A DNA stretch of 41,496 nt from Oceanococcus sp041624435 (GTDB lineage: Bacteria > Pseudomonadota > Gammaproteobacteria > Nevskiales > Oceanococcaceae). The stretch spans positions 1-41,496 of the forward strand of contig JBFJVB010000013.1 in NCBI GenBank assembly GCA_041624435.1. Direction: 5' to 3'. The position numbers and the translations under genes were made by a program. This document shows, piece by piece, positions 8,683 through 15,927 of the stretch. Within the stretch, counting starts at the first letter, position 1. Each line of letters opens with the position of its first letter. Below the pieces are notes generated by a model. That model was not told where the DNA came from, made no database searches, and saw nothing but the letters and a program-made list of their open reading frames with translations.

Positions 8683-9876
8683 ATGCTTTCATGGGACGAC
8701 GAAACCACCACCAAGCAACCGCAAGCGCAGTTGCAAACCGTGACGCCAACGCCACCGGCCACCCCGCCGCCAGCCGCGGCCAGCGGCACTGCCGACCCGG
8801 CATTCATCGACACCGCCGATGCTGGCGCCACCGGTCTGGAAAACCCGGAAATGGGCGCTTCACGCATCCAGGTCGATGACAAGAAGATCATCAACTGCAA
8901 AGCCGATCTGAATCAGCTGGTGCCATTCAAGTACAAATGGGCCTGGGACAAGTACATCGATGGCTGCGCCAATCACTGGATGCCCAATGAAATCAGCATG
9001 GCAGCCGATCTGGCGATGTGGCAGAACCCGGAAGGCCTGAGCGACGATGAACGCCTGATTATCAAGCGCAGCCTCGGCTTCTTCTCGTCCGCCGATTCGC
9101 TGGTGGCCAATAATCTGGTGCTGGCGGTGTATCGCCACCTCACCAATCCGGAATGCCGCCAGTATCTGCTGCGGCAGGCTTTCGAAGAAGCCCTGCATAC
9201 CCACGCCTACCAGTATTGCGTGGAATCGCTGGGTCTGGACGAGGCCGAAGTGTTCAATATGTACCGGGAAGTCCCGAGCATTCATGACAAGGCGGCCTGG
9301 GCGCTGAAGTACACCCAATCGCTGGGCGACCCGAACTTCCAGACCGGCACCCTCGAGGGCGACCAGCGCTTCCTGCGCGACCTGATTGCCTTTTACGTGG
9401 TGTTCGAAGGCATCTTTTTCTATGTCGGTTTCGTCCAGTTGCTGTCATTCGGACGGCGCAACAAGATGGTCGGAATTTCCGAGCAGATCCAGTACATCAT
9501 GCGTGACGAGTCGATGCACATGAACTTCGGCATCGACGTGATCAATCAGATCAAGTTCGAAAACCCGGCGCTGTGGACCGACGAATTCAAGGCCGAGATC
9601 CACCACATGATTGATGAGGCCACCCAGCTGGAAATCCGCTACGCGCATGACACCATGCCACGCGGGGTACTGGGCCTGAATGCCTCGATGTTCAACGAGT
9701 ACCTGAAGTTCATTGCCAACCGCCGCTGTGCCCAGATCGGTTTGGGCGAGCTTTACGCCGGCACCAGCAATCCCTTCCCCTGGATGAGCGAAATGATGGA
9801 TCTGAAGAAGGAGAAAAACTTCTTCGAAACCCGTGTAATCGAATACCAAGCCGGCGGCACCCTCAGCTGGGACTGA
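8683..9876 (+). CDS. nrdB: ribonucleoside-diphosphate reductase class Ia, beta subunit
   Basis: Radical-generating diiron subunit, 397 residues, partner of the NrdA just upstream. Iron ligands and the radical tyrosine are visible: EEALHTHAY gives Glu169, His172 and Tyr176 (equivalent to E. coli Glu115, His118, Tyr122), FEGIFF gives another Glu, and RDESMHMNFG the last Glu and His. The C-terminus ends VIEYQAGGTLSWD, with the Tyr used in radical transfer and the tail that docks on NrdA. The first 60 or so residues are an unstructured Pro/Thr/Ala-rich extension absent from E. coli NrdB but present in another form in Pseudomonas-type NrdB. The ATG at 8683 has GAGGAAAC before it; the open frame continues upstream into nrdA but that part is out of frame with any plausible start. 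A strong terminator follows. Confidence 0.97.
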   Translation: MLSWDDETTTKQPQAQLQTVTPTPPATPPPAAASGTADPAFIDTADAGATGLENPEMGASRIQVDDKKIINCKADLNQLVPFKYKWAWDKYIDGCANHWMPNEISMAADLAMWQNPEGLSDDERLIIKRSLGFFSSADSLVANNLVLAVYRHLTNPECRQYLLRQAFEEALHTHAYQYCVESLGLDEAEVFNMYREVPSIHDKAAWALKYTQSLGDPNFQTGTLEGDQRFLRDLIAFYVVFEGIFFYVGFVQLLSFGRRNKMVGISEQIQYIMRDESMHMNFGIDVINQIKFENPALWTDEFKAEIHHMIDEATQLEIRYAHDTMPRGVLGLNASMFNEYLKFIANRRCAQIGLGELYAGTSNPFPWMSEMMDLKKEKNFFETRVIEYQAGGTLSWD

Positions 9877-9925
9877 ACCGGCGCTGCACCCGTTTTACCC
9901 CTGCTTTCTGACATGAAGCCACTGG

Positions 9926-9957
9926 GCGACAACGACTCCTCGTTGTCGCTCTTTTTT
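9926..9957 (+). terminator. intrinsic terminator after nrdB
   Basis: A perfect 10-bp stem (GCGACAACGA / TCGTTGTCGC) with a CTCC loop is followed by TCTTTTTT. It ends the nrdAB transcript 50 bases after the nrdB stop codon. Confidence 0.92.
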
Positions 9958-10054
9958 GTGTCCGAGGCCGGTGCCCGCAGCCCCTCCCGGCTTCACATCT
10001 TGATGACTTCGGTTTTGCTTTCATAGAGTCACAGGACAGGGTGGGAGCCCCGAA

Positions 10055-10303
10055 ATGAATGCAGTCAAAGTCACCGAAGTTGTCGCCAACCAGGGTCGTA
10101 GCAGCGCCTTCACCACGTCGCAGGAAACCCTGGGTATCGCCCGTCAAACCGCCGAAGGCCTGTGGACCTTGCGTCTGTCCAACGGCCTGCGCTTTCTGTG
10201 TCAGGATTTCGATGAGATGCGCCAGCACATCCTCGATCTGCTGCCCGGTCACCATGGATTTTTCGAGCGCCGACGGATTCGCAGCCGGCGCTCACTGCAC
10301 TGA
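10055..10303 (+). CDS. small hypothetical protein
   Basis: A possible 82-residue protein, not recognised. It starts MNAVKVTEVV, has a central region with WTLRLSNGLRFLCQDFDEM, and ends in a strongly basic tail (FFERRRIRSRRSLH). It has no signal peptide, membrane segment or recognisable motif. A GGGTGGGAG stretch precedes the ATG by about 10 bases and could be a ribosome-binding site. It lies alone between the nrdB terminator and the dipeptidase gene. The overlapping +1 frame is also open (10059-10412) but has an Arg/Pro/Cys-rich composition typical of a shadow frame. Real but uncharacterised is the best guess. Confidence 0.5.
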   Translation: MNAVKVTEVVANQGRSSAFTTSQETLGIARQTAEGLWTLRLSNGLRFLCQDFDEMRQHILDLLPGHHGFFERRRIRSRRSLH

Positions 10304-10402
10304 GCGCAAGGCCAGGAACGCGCCGCAGCAGGCCCCTGGCCGGCACCGCAGACGCGCTCACTTTTGCTATGGTCCGGGTCCCGCTCCAGCACAGGCGGCT
10401 TC

Positions 10403-11119
10403 ATGCCCGTAGCCAAACCCTGGTCTGCCATCCCGATCATCGACTGCGGCGAGCCGCTGCGGCCACTGCCGCCGGCATTCGACCGCGTTGAGCCGCATCC
10501 GTATCTGCGCCTCGGCGCGCCGTACGCGCAGAGCTCTCCCCACCAGCTCAGGGAAAGCGTCCTCAATCGGCTGCTGCGGGTGCAACACGGCCTCAGCAAA
10601 CGGCATCCCGGCTGGCGCCTGAGGGTTTTCGACGCCTACCGCCCGAATGCCGTTCAGCAGTTCATGGTTGAGCACACTTTTGCGACACTGCTCAAAGCGC
10701 GCCAGCTGACTCCCGACAGCCTCGATGAGACCACCCGCACCGAACTCTGGCAGACTGTCTTTCGGTACTGGGCCCTGCCCTCAGAAGACCCCGCCACGCC
10801 ACCGGCGCATAGCACCGGCGCCGCAGTTGACCTCACCCTGATTGACGACCAGGGCCAGCCCCTGGCCATGGGCACCCCCATAGACGAATTCAGCGCCGCA
10901 GCCCACCCGGATTATTTTGCTGGCGCTACCACGCCGCAAGAGCAGCGCTTCCACCGTCATCGCCAGTTCCTGAACGAGCTGATGCAGGCACAGGACTTCG
11001 CCCAGCACCCCAATGAATGGTGGCATTTCAGCTACGGCGATCAGCTCTGGGCGCAGCGCGCCCGTCAGCGTGGCCAGCCTGCCGCGGTGGCACGCTATGG
11101 CCGCGCCGATCTCGTCTGA
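10403..11119 (+). CDS. D-alanyl-D-alanine dipeptidase, VanX-like (M15D)
   Basis: A 238-residue zinc dipeptidase of the VanX/DdpX group, expected to hydrolyse D-Ala-D-Ala. The family residues are all visible: RVFDAYRP, then HSTGAAVDLTL with zinc ligands His136 and Asp143, and NEWWHFSYGD with the catalytic Glu205 and third ligand His208. There is no signal peptide, so the enzyme looks cytoplasmic. In Gram-negatives such enzymes usually recycle cell-wall dipeptide; no vanH or vanA ligase lies nearby, so a role in glycopeptide resistance is not suggested. The ATG at 10403 fits the family length; a longer frame from 10364 is possible. The AmpD amidase at 22.2-22.7 kb is another muropeptide-recycling gene in the window but not linked. 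Confidence 0.88.
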   Translation: MPVAKPWSAIPIIDCGEPLRPLPPAFDRVEPHPYLRLGAPYAQSSPHQLRESVLNRLLRVQHGLSKRHPGWRLRVFDAYRPNAVQQFMVEHTFATLLKARQLTPDSLDETTRTELWQTVFRYWALPSEDPATPPAHSTGAAVDLTLIDDQGQPLAMGTPIDEFSAAAHPDYFAGATTPQEQRFHRHRQFLNELMQAQDFAQHPNEWWHFSYGDQLWAQRARQRGQPAAVARYGRADLV

Positions 11120-11196
11120 ATTAAGCAGGCCCGATCGGATACGGGAAGGTTATTCTGTCCCGGCACGAATTTCTTCACTCACCACCGGATTTCCGC

Positions 11197-11940
11197 ATGC
11201 TCGAACAAGACTGCCAAGACGATATCGTTACGCTCCGCCTCGCCCACGGCAAGGCCAACGCCGCGGATCTGGAATTGATGCAGGCCCTGTCCGACGCTTT
11301 CTACGAACTGCGCGATGCCCGCGCCGTGATCCTGAGTTCCGCGGGCAAGATTTTCTCCGCCGGCGTTGATCTGGCGCGCATGATCCAGGGTGGCAACGCC
11401 TACGCGGCCGAATTCATCCCGGTGCTGGACCGGGTTCTACGCGAAATGTTCGAATTTCCGGCGCCTTTGGTGACCGCGGTCAATGGCCATGCGATCGCCG
11501 GGGGCTGCATGTTTGCCCTGGCCGGCGACTATCGGCTGATGGCTCGCGGCAAAGGCCGCATCGGCGCCCCGGAGCTCATGGTGAGCGTGCCGTTTCCGGC
11601 TGCACCGCTGGAACTGTTGCGCTTTGCCCTGCCACCACAGCATCTGCAAAAACATATCTATACCGGTGAAACCCTGTTGGCCGACGAGGCGCTGGCCAAG
11701 GGCTTTGTGGATGAAGTCACCGAGCCCGATGAATTACTGGATCGGGCGCAGGCCATGGCCAGGCATCTGGCCAGTCTGCCGGCCGCGAACTTCCGCCTGT
11801 CCAAGGCCATGGTGCGCGGCGATGCGATCAAGCGGATGCACGCCAACGCCGCCGAATTCAATCCCGCGGTGTTCGCCCGCTGGGCAGAGCCCGAAACCAT
11901 CGACGGCATCCGCGCGTACATGGCCAAGCTCGGCGGCTAA
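11197..11940 (+). CDS. enoyl-CoA hydratase/isomerase (crotonase) family protein
   Basis: A 247-residue crotonase-fold protein. Typical motifs: ILSSAGKIFSAGVDLARM (first oxyanion-hole segment, near residues 47-64) and VNGHAIAGGCMFALAGDYRLM (second oxyanion-hole segment, near 94-114), then GAPELMVSVPFP. The usual second glutamate region of true hydratases is not clearly conserved (PFPAAPLELL), so isomerase or another acyl-CoA reaction is equally possible. It sits alone between the dipeptidase and the REP-bearing spacer upstream of fabH. The substrate cannot be told from sequence. Confidence 0.85.
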   Translation: MLEQDCQDDIVTLRLAHGKANAADLELMQALSDAFYELRDARAVILSSAGKIFSAGVDLARMIQGGNAYAAEFIPVLDRVLREMFEFPAPLVTAVNGHAIAGGCMFALAGDYRLMARGKGRIGAPELMVSVPFPAAPLELLRFALPPQHLQKHIYTGETLLADEALAKGFVDEVTEPDELLDRAQAMARHLASLPAANFRLSKAMVRGDAIKRMHANAAEFNPAVFARWAEPETIDGIRAYMAKLGG

Positions 11941-12005
11941 GCTACCGCAGCTTTCGCGGCTGACACCGCGCCTACAACCGGGAAAACGCTCTCTGGCCAC
12001 GCCCC

Positions 12006-12034
12006 GTAGGAGCGAGCAAGGCTCGCGAACCAGC
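12006..12034 (+). repeat. REP-like element, copy 1
   Basis: Begins GTAGGAGCGAGC, has an AAG loop, continues GCTCGCGAACCAGC. The 5' GTAG followed by a GC-rich imperfect palindrome is the form of REP sequences mobilised by RAYT (TnpA-REP, Y1 family) proteins in Pseudomonas, Stenotrophomonas and relatives. No RAYT gene is in the window. Confidence 0.75.
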
Positions 12035-12109
12035 CCGCGCCACAACCACCATCGCCTGCGCCACTGACACCGCGCCAACAACCATGAAAACCGTCCCTGG
12101 CCACCCCCC

Positions 12110-12138
12110 GTAGGAGCGAGCAAGGCTCGCGAACCAGC
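12110..12138 (+). repeat. REP-like element, copy 2
   Basis: Identical in its 29-bp core to the copy 104 bp upstream and in the same orientation (GTAGGAGCGAGC, AAG, GCTCGCGAACCAGC). It lies about 50 bases past the fabH stop codon, which is read on the minus strand, a common REP position where it may protect or end the transcript. Confidence 0.75.
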
Positions 12139-12188
12139 CTGCGCCGCCACCACCGCCGCCTTCGCCACAACCACCTCCCCCTGCTTGG

Positions 12189-13148
12189 CTAAAACCGCAG
12201 CAGCACCGCGCCCCAGGTCATCCCGCCGCCGACGCCTTCGAGCATCAGCAATTGCCCGGGCTGTACCCGACCATCCGCAACCGCAGTGTCCAGGGCCAGC
12301 GGCACCGATGCCGCCGAGGTATTGCCATGACGGTGCACCGTGGTCACCACCTTGTCCGCCGGCACGCCGAGCTTGGCCGCCATCGAACTGATGATGCGCA
12401 AATTGGCCTGATGGGGAATGAACCAGTCCAGATCTGAGCCCTGCAAGCCGTTGTGTTGCAGGGCTTCGTTCGCCACTTCATGCAAGACCCGTACGGCCAG
12501 CTTGAACACCGCCTGCCCATCCATTTCCAGGAAGGGGTGGCCGGTCAAGGCACCGCCGGACAGGCTGGCCGAAACCCGCAGAATATCGCCGCGACTGCCA
12601 TCGGCATGCAGGTGCGCGGACAGGATTCCCGGCTGCTCTGCGGCCTCCAGGATGACCGCCCCGGCCCCATCGCCGAACAGGACGCAGGTGCGTCGATCAT
12701 TCCAGTCCAGAATCCGGGAAAAAACCTCGGCGCCCACCACCAGAGCGCGGCGATGCTGGCCATTCTGAATCAGCGCATTCGCAGTCGCCAGGGCGTAGAT
12801 GAACCCGGTACAGACGGCCTGAACATCAAACGCCGCCCCCTGCTTCACCCCGAGCTTGTCCTGCAGCAGGCAGGCCGTGGACGGAAAAACCATATCCGGA
12901 GTGGTCGTGGCGACGACGATCAAATCGATATCGGCGGGCGAGAAACCACCGGCTCGCATGGCCTGCCGGGACGCCCGTAGCGCCAGATCACTGGTCATTT
13001 CGCCAGGCGCCGCCACGTGCCTCGCCTCGATTCCGGTGCGCGAAACGATCCACTCATCGGAAGTTTCGATGGAAGTATTCAGATCGGCATTGGTGACTAC
13101 CTGATCCGGCAGGTAGCTCCCAGTGGCCACGATTTTGGCATAAGGCAT
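12189..13148 (-). CDS. fabH: 3-oxoacyl-ACP synthase III
   Basis: Beta-ketoacyl-ACP synthase III, 319 residues, which starts fatty-acid synthesis by condensing acetyl-CoA with malonyl-ACP. The catalytic triad is visible: Cys113 in AVCTGF, His246 in FIPHQANLR and Asn276 in HGNTSAAS. The glycine-rich C-terminal GVGGGMTWGAVLLRF is typical. MPYAKIVATGSYLP is the usual N-terminus, so the ATG at 13148 is chosen over an upstream one at 13187. Unlike the common plsX-fabH-fabD-fabG cluster, it stands alone here, divergent from a small winged-helix-like gene. A second FabH elsewhere in the genome is possible, in which case this could serve a secondary pathway. Confidence 0.94.
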   Translation of the reverse strand: MPYAKIVATGSYLPDQVVTNADLNTSIETSDEWIVSRTGIEARHVAAPGEMTSDLALRASRQAMRAGGFSPADIDLIVVATTTPDMVFPSTACLLQDKLGVKQGAAFDVQAVCTGFIYALATANALIQNGQHRRALVVGAEVFSRILDWNDRRTCVLFGDGAGAVILEAAEQPGILSAHLHADGSRGDILRVSASLSGGALTGHPFLEMDGQAVFKLAVRVLHEVANEALQHNGLQGSDLDWFIPHQANLRIISSMAAKLGVPADKVVTTVHRHGNTSAASVPLALDTAVADGRVQPGQLLMLEGVGGGMTWGAVLLRF

Positions 13149-13216
13149 CAGGGATTCACTTTTTCTTCGCTCTGTCGCAGGCAGCATCTTTTTGGCGACG
13201 GCTGGAGGCAGACTCG

Positions 13217-13606
13217 ATGAATGTAACAGACACCACCCTGGAAAAAGCGGTATTTCGCATCCTGCGCGAGCATGAGCTGGAAGCCTATACCTCGATCCAG
13301 TTCAGAGAGCTGCAGGGGCTCTGGGCGTACACGGGCCTGCGTCAGAGCGACTTGCGCGATGCCTTGAGGCATATGTTCGAACGCAACTACCTGGATTTTC
13401 AGAACGACGGTCACGGCCTGGCTGTCGTCGTCACCCCGCAAGGTTACCGCCACGCACAGGACCAGGAACTCCACCTGGGTTCGCTGATGCGCGACACCTG
13501 GGACAAGCTCACCCTGCTCAAGGCCGGTAAGCGTCCGGTCGCGGTACCCAATCTGCCCTCCAAACGCAGTCACGGCCGACGCGTCGATCAGGCCCATCCC
13601 GGATAG
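13217..13606 (+). CDS. hypothetical protein, possible winged-helix
   Basis: A 129-residue protein not recognised by name. It looks helix-rich: residues 8-80 read like a winged-helix DNA-binding domain (AVFRILREHELEAYTSIQFRE, then LRQSDLRDALRHMFERNYLD as a candidate recognition helix, then a beta-wing VVVTPQGYR). The C-terminal 40 residues are basic (KAGKRPVAVPNLPSKRSHGRR). It is divergent from fabH, with 68 bases between the start codons, so regulation of fabH is a testable guess, not a conclusion. No signal peptide or membrane segment. Confidence 0.65.
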   Translation: MNVTDTTLEKAVFRILREHELEAYTSIQFRELQGLWAYTGLRQSDLRDALRHMFERNYLDFQNDGHGLAVVVTPQGYRHAQDQELHLGSLMRDTWDKLTLLKAGKRPVAVPNLPSKRSHGRRVDQAHPG

Positions 13607-13841
13607 GGCGGTCTCGCTCAATCTGCCATTTGCCCTGCCGAAACCTCGTCCCGCCTGAATCCACGCTCGGGGGCGCCTTCCCAGGCACCGGGCTGGACCA
13701 TGGCCCCTGCAACAGGCACAATTCCGCTTTTGTGCCGCGCCGTGACGCGCGCGCACTCCACTGCGGCGTGGCCCAGGCACTCAGGGTTTCGGCTACGCAG
13801 ACTGACTATCGATGCTGAACAAACTATTCCGGAGATTTCGC

Positions 13842-14123
13842 ATGCCTACCGCAACCGCCCGCCACATTCTGGTGGATTCAGAGAATCTTTGCACCGAACT
13901 TAAACAGCGCATCAACGACGGCGAAGACTTTGCCAGCGTGGCCCAAGCGCATTCCTCCTGCCCGTCCGGCAAATCCGGCGGCGATCTGGGCAGCTTTCGT
14001 CAGGGCATGATGGTGCCCGAGTTCGATGCGGTGGTATTTCGCGACGAACTGAACACCGTGCACGGCCCGATCAAAACCCAGTTCGGTTACCACCTGCTGG
14101 AAATCACCAGCCGTAACGACTGA
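13842..14123 (+). CDS. ppiC: parvulin-type peptidyl-prolyl isomerase
   Basis: A single-domain parvulin of 93 residues, the same size as E. coli PpiC (Par10). It catalyses cis-trans isomerisation of prolyl bonds in the cytoplasm. Typical segments: ATARHILVDSE at the N-terminus, GEDFASVAQAHSSCPSGKSGGDLGSF in the middle and GPIKTQFGYHLLEI at the C-terminus, with the active-site His residues in the RHILV and GYHLLEI strands. GGAG lies about 8 bases before the ATG at 13842; the frame is open from 13812 but the shorter start matches the family. slyX follows after 4 bases. Confidence 0.93.
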   Translation: MPTATARHILVDSENLCTELKQRINDGEDFASVAQAHSSCPSGKSGGDLGSFRQGMMVPEFDAVVFRDELNTVHGPIKTQFGYHLLEITSRND

Positions 14124-14127
14124 ACAC

Positions 14128-14346
14128 ATGCTCGACCCGGAGGCGCAAATCATTGATTTGCAGGCGCGGCTTGCCTATCAGGACGATGCCTTGCTGAAGC
14201 TGAGCGATGTACTGGCCCGGCAACAGCAGCAGATTGATCAGCTCACCCGTGCGGTGAGCAAGCTCGGTGAACAATGGCACAGCCTGCGCCTGGAATCCGG
14301 TGCAGAGCAAGCCCTGGACGCTGACGAAAAGCCGCCGCACTACTGA
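14128..14346 (+). CDS. slyX: SlyX family protein
   Basis: A 72-residue coiled-coil protein of the SlyX family, function unknown. The heptad-like core IIDLQARLAYQDDALLKLSDVL followed by ARQQQQIDQLTRAVSKL is diagnostic, as is a C-terminal Pro-Pro-His-Tyr ending (EKPPHY). It starts 4 bases after ppiC and is probably co-transcribed with it. It is convergent with yceH. Confidence 0.9.
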   Translation: MLDPEAQIIDLQARLAYQDDALLKLSDVLARQQQQIDQLTRAVSKLGEQWHSLRLESGAEQALDADEKPPHY

Positions 14347-14387
14347 TTCGGCCGGCAGGCCTGGCCTGCTGGCCTGAGCAGGGCCGT

Positions 14388-15017
14388 TTAGTCAGCGGTG
14401 TCGCCCAGCAGTCGCGCCAGCTGCGTTTCCAGTCTCTCCAGCCGCTGCTCCAGCTGATCCAGGCGGCTGCCTGCACCGCCACCGCTGCTGCTTGCGACCG
14501 CGGGGGCGACTGCGGGAATCGCCTCCTCGCCGCAAAGCAGATGGGCATATCGGGCCTCTTTTTGCCCTGCGCCCCGCTCCAGCAGCTTCACCATCGGCTG
14601 GGCCCGATCGGCCAGATCGGCCAGGGCCTGACTGACGCCCTCCAGATCGGCCGGCCCGTCCAGATTGCTGGTATTGGCGCGTAGCTCGGCCAGGGTCTGT
14701 GGCCCGCGCAGCATCAGAGCAACCAGAACGGCCTGGGTTTCGGACTTCAACAGCAGTTGATGTTTGAACCGCTGGCGCCATTTTGCCACCCGAGCGCCGC
14801 TGTCCTCGGCAACCAGACTCATGTCGCGCAGATCCAGCAAGGCCGAACCGACTTCGCCGTCGCTCAGCCGCATGACCGGGTAGCGGCAATTCTTCTGGTT
14901 GCAGGCATTGACCAGGGCATTCACGGTCATCGGATAGTACTGTGGCGTGGTCAGCGACTTCTCGACCAACGCTGCCAGCACGCGTGCCTGCACCGGACTG
15001 AAATGAAGTTCACTCAT
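14388..15017 (-). CDS. yceH: YceH family protein (DUF480)
   Basis: A 209-residue DUF480/YceH protein, function unknown, with two winged-helix-like domains predicted for the family. Diagnostic segments: LSPVQARVLAALVEKSLTTP and YYPMTVNALVNACNQKNCRYPVM near the N-terminus, then LMLRGPQTLAELRANT in the second domain. The C-terminus has a short coiled coil (LDQLEQRLERLETQLARLL) after an Ala/Ser/Gly-rich linker. Its ATG overlaps the stop codon of the upstream secreted-protein gene by 4 bases (ATGA type), so the two are translationally coupled. Confidence 0.93.
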   Translation of the reverse strand: MSELHFSPVQARVLAALVEKSLTTPQYYPMTVNALVNACNQKNCRYPVMRLSDGEVGSALLDLRDMSLVAEDSGARVAKWRQRFKHQLLLKSETQAVLVALMLRGPQTLAELRANTSNLDGPADLEGVSQALADLADRAQPMVKLLERGAGQKEARYAHLLCGEEAIPAVAPAVASSSGGGAGSRLDQLEQRLERLETQLARLLGDTAD

Positions 15018-15784
15018 CCGCCCAGGCCCGAAAAGAAGGCGCGTTCGGAATAAGCCTGAGGCAACTCGAAGCGCTGCTTGGGCTGCCGCTCATGGTTCAA
15101 CTCCAGCAGCTGTGCCTCCGCTTTGGCGGCCCCCGGACGACGGTGCTCCACCGGCACCCCTTCAATCTGCTCCAGAACCGCGGCCATGGAACCGGCACCA
15201 AACCCTGTCGCCACCGCGCCCATCGTCTTCCCCATGCGCTTGAGCAGGGCAAAATCACGCTTTGATATTTCGAGGGTCTTGAGGGCGGCCAGGCAGATCT
15301 CTTCGGCGACTTCACCGTCTTTCATCACCACGACTTCCCGGCAGGCAAAGCCGTTTACCGTGCGCTGCACGTTGCGCTCCTGTACGGAGTACTTCGCCTG
15401 AGCCAGCTGTGGCAGGGCAGGCATCATCTGTTTCATCATCGCGCGTTGCTCCGGCGGCAATTGGGCGAGCTGGGCTTCCAGCTGAGCCCGTACTTTGGCC
15501 AGCTGTTGTTGCAGATTATCCGCCAGGTCCTCGTCGATGCGTTGATAGCTGCGTTGCGCATCGTCGATCAGGTAAATGACCTGATCCTGGTCGCGGTACA
15601 ACAACCACTGCGCGCTGCCCAGCTGGGACATCCTCACCGCGCTGGCGGTGAATTCCAGCAGCTGACTGGGCGGCGCTCCCGGCGCTCCATAGGCCAGGCG
15701 CCCGTCGGCCAGAGCCGGCATGCACGCGATGCTCAGCGCCATGGCGCAAAGCACGCTGCCAAGGTGGCTCATCCTGCTGTTCAT
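15014..15784 (-). CDS. secreted hypothetical protein
   Basis: A 256-residue protein with a clear signal peptide (cleavage probably after PALA near residue 26). The mature part reads like a periplasmic stress- or sensor-type domain: MSQLGSAQWLLYRDQDQVIYLIDDAQRSYQRIDEDLA, a Gln-rich helical stretch (LQQQLAKVRAQLEAQLAQLPPEQRAMMKQMM), then VNGFACREVVVMKDGEVAEEICLA with two Cys that may pair. It resembles DUF4412-type proteins in layout (a short recorded structure followed by a conserved CREV segment), but I do not recognise the family with certainty. The gene overlaps yceH by 4 bases and is probably translated with it; why a secreted protein is coupled to yceH is unclear. Confidence 0.8.
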   Translation of the reverse strand: MNSRMSHLGSVLCAMALSIACMPALADGRLAYGAPGAPPSQLLEFTASAVRMSQLGSAQWLLYRDQDQVIYLIDDAQRSYQRIDEDLADNLQQQLAKVRAQLEAQLAQLPPEQRAMMKQMMPALPQLAQAKYSVQERNVQRTVNGFACREVVVMKDGEVAEEICLAALKTLEISKRDFALLKRMGKTMGAVATGFGAGSMAAVLEQIEGVPVEHRRPGAAKAEAQLLELNHERQPKQRFELPQAYSERAFFSGLGG

Positions 15785-15927
15785 GCTGATGTCTCCAATC
15801 TGACGCTCCGGTTACGCGCACAGGATAAGACCAATTGCAGGAAAACCACCAGAAGCCGGCATCAGCCGCATTCCGGGCGCGCGACAACGGCGCTAAACTT
15901 GGCGCTTCACTCAGAAGGAATCTGCCC

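Larger units (their letters stand above)
11961..12164. repeat. 104-bp tandem duplication containing REP-like elements
   Basis: The spacer between the crotonase and fabH genes holds two diverged copies of a unit of about 104 bp. Both begin TGACACCGCGCC (11961 and 12065), share an imperfect middle part, and contain an identical REP core. It is noncoding on both strands by appearance: the small open frames here show repeated Arg/Pro/Cys composition and lack coding signals. Confidence 0.75.

Noticed and set aside
10403..11119. Glycopeptide-resistance (van) gene
   Set aside because: The enzyme is VanX-like, but no vanH, vanA or sensor-regulator genes are near and Gram-negatives carry such dipeptidases for peptide recycling.
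14352..14375. GC-rich repeat of GGCCTG units between slyX and yceH as a terminator
   Set aside because: Overlapping short palindromes are present but there is no clear stem with a T-run on either strand.
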